Below are positions 37,029 to 40,377 of a stretch of 40,377 bases of DNA, piece by piece. Each line of letters opens with the position of its first letter. The stretch's first letter is position 1. Source of the stretch: a virus. The notes under the pieces were generated by a model that searched no databases, had not been told where the DNA came from, and was given only the letters and a program-made list of their open reading frames with translations. A program made the position numbers and the translations under genes. The DNA lies in the IMG/VR virus record IMGVR_UViG_3300027759_000176, positions 1 to 40,377 of that record; one strand, written 5' to 3'.

Positions 37029-39470
37029 CTAAATTCGTTGTACTTTACCATCAACCGCTTCTGGTCTACGATAGATAAAAGTATTAGCTCGACTTACCAT
37101 TGATTCACCATGACCTTGAACTAATGCCAATATACCAATACGGGCTGAGTCAATATGGTCATCAGGGTCTGAAAACTTACCACCTTCATCAATAGCGTAG
37201 TTTCTAGCTTCATCCAAGAACGCATTACATGATTCATTAATCATTAATGTTTTACGTTCCATTCCTAGACGCATTATATTGATTCCGTAAGACTTATGGT
37301 TAGTTACCTTACCTTGGTCGTTCGCAGGATTAAGAATTGCACCTGGTATACAGTTTAAACCATAATTATCTTCAAATGTCTCGCGAATAGATTGTTCAGT
37401 CAATGTATATCGACCAGCCTGACCAGCATCATGCGGTAAAGCGATTGGAACACCTTTAGATTCCCTGTCCATCAGATAATGAACGTATTCATCTGGCACT
37501 TCACCTCGGGGAATAGTTACTTGACGATGTAAATAGATAATTTCAGCCACTGGATCACGGAAAAAGAAACTAATGACTGTTGGATCATTACGAATACCCA
37601 AGTCAAATGAAATCAGACGTTCCATCTTCTCGTTGTGCATTAAATCAAAGTCAATAGCTTTATAAGTAGGCCATTCCAGCATTGGAAACACAACACCTTT
37701 GCCAACTAGAGGAGTTCCATTCATTCGGCATTCCCTTTCCCAAGGCATAAAATCTCGTGATAGCTGTTCACGTTCTTTTTGTGAGAAAAACTCTTCATCC
37801 CATTCATTTTTGTATGGAACGTCATCCCAACCAACTCTGACATGGGTGTAGCCTTCAATCTTGTCCCAAAACTTACGCACAAGTCCTGACATACCTTTAA
37901 GAGGCGTAAAAGAACACATGACCTGACCATTACGCTGTGCTGTACGTACAACAAGCTCAGAAAAGATTTCATCTGGCGGTTGCTCATCAAGAACAACTAG
38001 GTCAAGCTCAAATCCCTGCAAATGTCGCACTTGTTGGGTGTAATTGGAGAAATACAGTTTTGATTTGCCACCTGAGATGTGCCAGACTTCAATAGCCAAC
38101 ACGTTCGCGCCATCCGTTCTGATTGATTTTGAATCAATGTCTTCGCGTGGGATGGAACCAGTGCCAAGTTTATAGGATTGCTTAATATCATCACAGCCTA
38201 ACAATTTACTTTGAAGCGTTTTAGCGACCTGTTCCCAAGATTCACCACTTGCCATCGCAATAATGGGAGTAGTCCAGACTTTACCCGTCCAACCTTTGGG
38301 ATAACGCCCTGTCAAATGATAAGCAGTCTCATAAGTAGAGGCGATTGTATTGTGGTGAACAATACCACAGCTAATGTAATTTTCAGTACCAGGTACAGTA
38401 AAGTCATATACATCATGGAAGCCAATAGGTTCATACGCTATAATCTTATTAGCATCATTACTAAAAGGATTTAACAATGAAGGCAATTCAATTTGATCTT
38501 GAGCAATTACGCGATCTTGTCGAAGTACAGCAATTAACTCAAGAACGTATTTCTGTAATACTTGGATGTAATCGGTCAACTCTTCAGAGGGCTTGTTATC
38601 GTTTTGGTCTAAATACTCAACGAACCGGGCCACGAGATGGCGAGTTGCATACAGGGTGGAAGGGGGGAAGAAATTTGCTTGGAGGATATTGGTATATATA
38701 TTTTCCAGATCATCCTTATTGCACCAAGAAAAAGAATGTAGCAGAGCATAGACTTGTGATGGAGCAATTTCTTGGTCGGTATTTATTGCGAAGCGAAGTT
38801 GTTCATCACAAAAACGGAGATTCTCAAGACAATCGTATAGAGAACCTTCAAGTTTTTGCTTCAAATTCAGATCACCTAAAGCATGAGTTGACTGGACAAA
38901 TTCCCAATTGGACGCCAGCAGGTTTGGAAGCGATGAAAGCAGGGACTCGCAAAAGACGTATTCAGCTCCAGACTGCAAAACGCGATGCCCAAGGGCGGCT
39001 TCTATCCATCGACCATTTGCCATCCATAGACGAACACATGGCTCCTGTGGCTTTTTAATAGGCTGTATGGCTGTTTTAATAACAACCTTTTTGCCGTCCC
39101 AAGAATTAACTTCAAAAGATTCACCCCGTGCATACATCTCACCATAAGTGATACGTTGACCATTGGGTAGATCTAAAAGTGTTGCTGCTGTACAACATTT
39201 TCCAGTACGGTTAGCCGCGATCATTCCACGGCGTGTATGAGTTGAACCTGTTTTAAAAAAATCAGTTTGATACTTAAATGGCCTAAACCATTTCAAAGTA
39301 TTGAACTGCATATCTTTGGAAACTACATCCCTTGCTGTTTTCATGGCTTTAAGCTGTTCAGGAGTCATCTCTTTGATGTACTTCTTGCCACCAGCAAGTT
39401 GAACAAGGTGCTTTAAGGCTCTATCCTTGTAAATAGGTTGGATGTAATCACTAGCTTCACTCTTCGCCAT
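37029..39470 (-). CDS. terL: Terminase large subunit with in-frame intein, 813 aa (530 after splicing)
   Basis: This is the packaging motor ATPase and nuclease. Without residues 92-374 the Walker A reads AANRTGKT, followed by IASTYETAYHLTGR; Walker B is LVVLDEQ (D495, E496), the coupling motif is CSFTPLKG, and the nuclease acids are D623 (ISFDLGIRND), D681 and D774 (DDHIDSARIG). The intein starts at C92 and ends with N374; splicing would join K91 to T375 and restore GKT. Unspliced protein cannot bind ATP, so splicing is needed for packaging. The middle of the intein is the antisense of a plus-strand HNH gene at 38477-39058. The start ATG overlaps the 62-aa gene by 14 bp. Confidence 0.96.
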   Translation of the reverse strand: MAKSEASDYIQPIYKDRALKHLVQLAGGKKYIKEMTPEQLKAMKTARDVVSKDMQFNTLKWFRPFKYQTDFFKTGSTHTRRGMIAANRTGKCCTAATLLDLPNGQRITYGEMYARGESFEVNSWDGKKVVIKTAIQPIKKPQEPCVRLWMANGRWIEAALGHRVLQSGAEYVFCESLLSSLPNLLASNWEFVQSTHALGDLNLKQKLEGSLYDCLENLRFCDEQLRFAINTDQEIAPSQVYALLHSFSWCNKDDLENIYTNILQANFFPPSTLYATRHLVARFVEYLDQNDNKPSEELTDYIQVLQKYVLELIAVLRQDRVIAQDQIELPSLLNPFSNDANKIIAYEPIGFHDVYDFTVPGTENYISCGIVHHNTIASTYETAYHLTGRYPKGWTGKVWTTPIIAMASGESWEQVAKTLQSKLLGCDDIKQSYKLGTGSIPREDIDSKSIRTDGANVLAIEVWHISGGKSKLYFSNYTQQVRHLQGFELDLVVLDEQPPDEIFSELVVRTAQRNGQVMCSFTPLKGMSGLVRKFWDKIEGYTHVRVGWDDVPYKNEWDEEFFSQKEREQLSRDFMPWERECRMNGTPLVGKGVVFPMLEWPTYKAIDFDLMHNEKMERLISFDLGIRNDPTVISFFFRDPVAEIIYLHRQVTIPRGEVPDEYVHYLMDRESKGVPIALPHDAGQAGRYTLTEQSIRETFEDNYGLNCIPGAILNPANDQGKVTNHKSYGINIMRLGMERKTLMINESCNAFLDEARNYAIDEGGKFSDPDDHIDSARIGILALVQGHGESMVSRANTFIYRRPEAVDGKVQRI
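38439..38444 (+). promoter_or_regulatory. TATAAT box upstream of the antisense HNH gene
   Basis: A perfect -10 hexamer TATAAT ends 32 nt before the HNH ATG on the plus strand. The best -35 at 17-bp spacing is TGGAAG, a weak match. AAAAGGA at 38463-38469 is the Shine-Dalgarno sequence, 7 nt before the ATG. Together these could give the nuclease expression independent of the late transcript, although TATAAT also arises by chance in AT-rich DNA. Confidence 0.4.
38477..39058 (+). CDS. HNH homing endonuclease encoded antisense inside the TerL intein, 193 aa
   Basis: The protein has an N-terminal helix-turn-helix (residues 8-45: QLRDLVEVQQLTQERISVIL then GCNRSTLQRACYRFGL), then a full HNH_3-type core: AEHRLVMEQFLGRYLLRSEVVHHKNGDSQDNRIENLQVF (H91, H110, H111, N119, N123), and a basic C-terminal part. 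It would cut intein-less alleles and drive homing. The gene lies entirely within the intein (39197-38349) on the other strand, with codon first positions facing each other. The final 25 codons lie opposite splicing block B. A good AAAAGGA precedes the ATG. Confidence 0.9.
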   Translation: MKAIQFDLEQLRDLVEVQQLTQERISVILGCNRSTLQRACYRFGLNTQRTGPRDGELHTGWKGGRNLLGGYWYIYFPDHPYCTKKKNVAEHRLVMEQFLGRYLLRSEVVHHKNGDSQDNRIENLQVFASNSDHLKHELTGQIPNWTPAGLEAMKAGTRKRRIQLQTAKRDAQGRLLSIDHLPSIDEHMAPVAF

Positions 39471-39645
39471 AGAAATCGCGCATTGCTAACAAGAGTTGAG
39501 CAGCAGAGGCAAGGTAAAAGATGTCGGAAGGAGAAAGATCACGAGTATTTTGCAAATCCTTTTGAAGAATCTCCAATGTTTTACGCGCACATACTTCTGC
39601 CTGTCCAGACAACTTAGACCTAAAGACCATTGTGTAGTCTTCCAT
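39457..39645 (-). CDS. Small helical protein before TerL, 62 aa
   Basis: From ATG 39645 (which overlaps the upstream TAA as TAATG), the product is MEDYTMVFRSKLSGQAEVCA, then RKTLEILQKDLQNTRDLSPSDIFYLASAAQLLLAMRDFYGEE. It is helical, possibly a small terminase-associated or regulatory protein. A GTG three codons upstream is possible. It ends inside the terL start. The location directly before the large terminase would also suit a small terminase-like partner. Confidence 0.65.
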   Translation of the reverse strand: MEDYTMVFRSKLSGQAEVCARKTLEILQKDLQNTRDLSPSDIFYLASAAQLLLAMRDFYGEE

Positions 39646-40286
39646 TACGCCCACGGATTAGTAATGTTTTTCTCTACGGTCGCAAGAATGTTACGGTCAA
39701 TTAGTGACCAGATGCCGCCACCTTTTTCACCAATACAGTACGCATAGACACCACGACCCTTTTCAGTGAACGTGCCATCAGGACGGCGAAGCAGAATTTC
39801 TTCTGTACGTGGATCAATCCAACTGTACTTTTCAGGAGTCTTTGTACCAAACTTGTTAATACGCTCACCAACAGCAATTTGTTCAATTGGCCCCATGATC
39901 TGATATGTCATTGCGCCATTGTCATACTTGTGAAAGTTGATTTGGACTTTGCGATCAGATTGCGGGTCATGCGGGTGAGGCATATTAGTCGCACCAAAGA
40001 AGTGAACCCGGTTAGAAGTATCAGGCAAATCTTTACTACGTTCTGGAACCTTCTTCATCTCATCAACAGGAATCATTTCCCGTTTATCAACATAAGGATT
40101 CAAATCCGTAATAAAGTCTGACGGAATTTTCTTGCCTTCAAGGGCATTACGAGCCACCAGGTATTGTTCCTCTTTTGGTTTACCAATAAGATCAAGCGAA
40201 ATGCCTGTCTTATCGTAAACAAATTGAGACAAATCTTTAGCGGTAGGCAAATCTGCCTTTAGAGCTTCAATATCATACGATGCCAT
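39645..40286 (-). CDS. Late protein upstream of TerL, 213 aa, unknown function
   Basis: The 213-residue protein starts MASYDIEALKADLPTAKDLS and has an N-terminal helical part (about 1-60), a KREMIPVDEMKKVPERSKDL segment and a beta-rich second half (VHFFGATNMPHPHDPQSD; KVQINFHKYDNGAMTYQIMG; GVYAYCIGEKGGGIWSLIDR). I do not know the family. It lies between the 74-aa gene and the TerL-proximal 62-aa gene. The beginning is repeated at window start. AAAGGT lies 8 nt before the ATG. Confidence 0.75.
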   Translation of the reverse strand: MASYDIEALKADLPTAKDLSQFVYDKTGISLDLIGKPKEEQYLVARNALEGKKIPSDFITDLNPYVDKREMIPVDEMKKVPERSKDLPDTSNRVHFFGATNMPHPHDPQSDRKVQINFHKYDNGAMTYQIMGPIEQIAVGERINKFGTKTPEKYSWIDPRTEEILLRRPDGTFTEKGRGVYAYCIGEKGGGIWSLIDRNILATVEKNITNPWA

Positions 40287-40377
40287 ATAAATACCTTTTA
40301 AATTTTAGAGGGACGTTTACCAGCAGTGAACTTGCCACCATTGATATTTTGAGTATGCGGTTCATTAAAGGGATTAG
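40234..40377. repeat. Terminal direct repeat, right copy
   Basis: This 144-bp repeat of 1-144 differs at one base (A at 40251, G at 18). It shows that the molecule closes on itself. Confidence 0.9.
40298..40377 (-). CDS. 3' part of the 74-aa late protein (full copy at 65-289)
   Basis: This is the duplicate of the last 25 codons and stop of the 74-aa gene, cut by the window end. It is part of the terminal repeat and should be counted only once. Confidence 0.85.
   Translation of the reverse strand, partial: NPFNEPHTQNINGGKFTAGKRPSKI

Larger units (their letters stand above)
38349..39197 (-). other. Intein in the TerL Walker A motif (283 residues)
   Basis: The element is a self-splicing protein insert. 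Block A is CCTAATLLDLPNG, aligning with the usual CxxxxTxxxLxxG start. Block B is IEAALGHRVL, with the expected His (H162) but Ala where Thr is usual three residues before. Block F is VYDFTVPGTENY and block G is GIVHHN, with penultimate His and terminal Asn, followed by Thr as +1 residue. No LAGLIDADG or other endonuclease domain is encoded in the intein frame. Residues 138-332 are simply the antisense reading of an HNH gene, yet contain no stop codon. The insertion at GK/T is a hot spot for inteins because Walker A cannot be lost. Confidence 0.95.

Noticed and set aside
1-40377. Temperate life style, CRISPR arrays or insertion sequences
   Set aside because: I find no integrase, excisionase, CI-like repressor, transposase, or array of spaced repeats. 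Small HTH-like proteins alone do not support lysogeny.

Overview
The window is the complete, circularly closed genome of a tailed bacteriophage of about 40.2 kb. Its first 144 bases recur at the end (1-144 and 40234-40377) with one mismatch, so the unit length is about 40,233 bp. The head and tail genes point to a short-tailed (podovirus-like) phage: a portal, an SU10-type major capsid protein, a P22 gp4-like adaptor, a P22 gp10-like nozzle, internal virion/ejection proteins, and no tape measure, tail tube or sheath genes. GH108 lysozyme, a three-TM holin and spanin-like small proteins indicate a Gram-negative host. The style of the small early genes suggests a freshwater betaproteobacterial phage, but that is a guess. 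I see no integrase or repressor, so a lytic life style is likely.

Layout, reading through the circle. (1) 1764-2528 is a divergent non-coding hub with repeats, G-runs and a candidate operator. (2) Leftwards from it, on the minus strand and across the join, runs one long late block: tRNA-Asn, a GNAT-like protein, small terminase, small proteins, large terminase, portal, scaffold, capsid, adaptor, tailspikes/fibres, nozzle, ejection proteins and the lysis cassette, ending at 15913. (3) Rightwards, 2529-3707 is a short plus-strand block with a GP88-family protein, closed by a strong terminator. It is followed by an unusual GCTTTGCTT repeat tract. (4) 4160-13142 is a minus-strand early/replication block: many small overlapping genes, RusA resolvase, a DnaB-like helicase, a PAPS-reductase-like protein and a winged-helix replication protein. 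(5) 13253-15916 is a plus-strand block with a structured RNA, an HNH endonuclease, a single-strand annealing protein, an SSB-like protein and MazG.

No DNA or RNA polymerase gene is present, so host enzymes must do most replication and all transcription, with the phage supplying helicase loading/unwinding, annealing, SSB and junction resolution. Genes are densely packed and often coupled by ATGA, TGATG or TAATG overlaps; several real genes are under 60 codons.

The most striking feature is in the large terminase gene. A 283-residue intein splits the Walker A motif, and the DNA between its splicing blocks carries, on the opposite strand, a complete 193-codon HNH endonuclease gene with its own Shine-Dalgarno sequence and a TATAAT box. 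The same DNA is therefore open and apparently functional on both strands: a splicing element one way, a nuclease the other. A second highlight is a compact structured RNA at 13613-13715, with an 18-bp closing stem, two inner hairpins and a 7-nt loop-to-linker pseudoknot. A third is a semi-palindromic motif, TAGG-AAAA-CCCCTAG-like, in three of the intergenic control regions.
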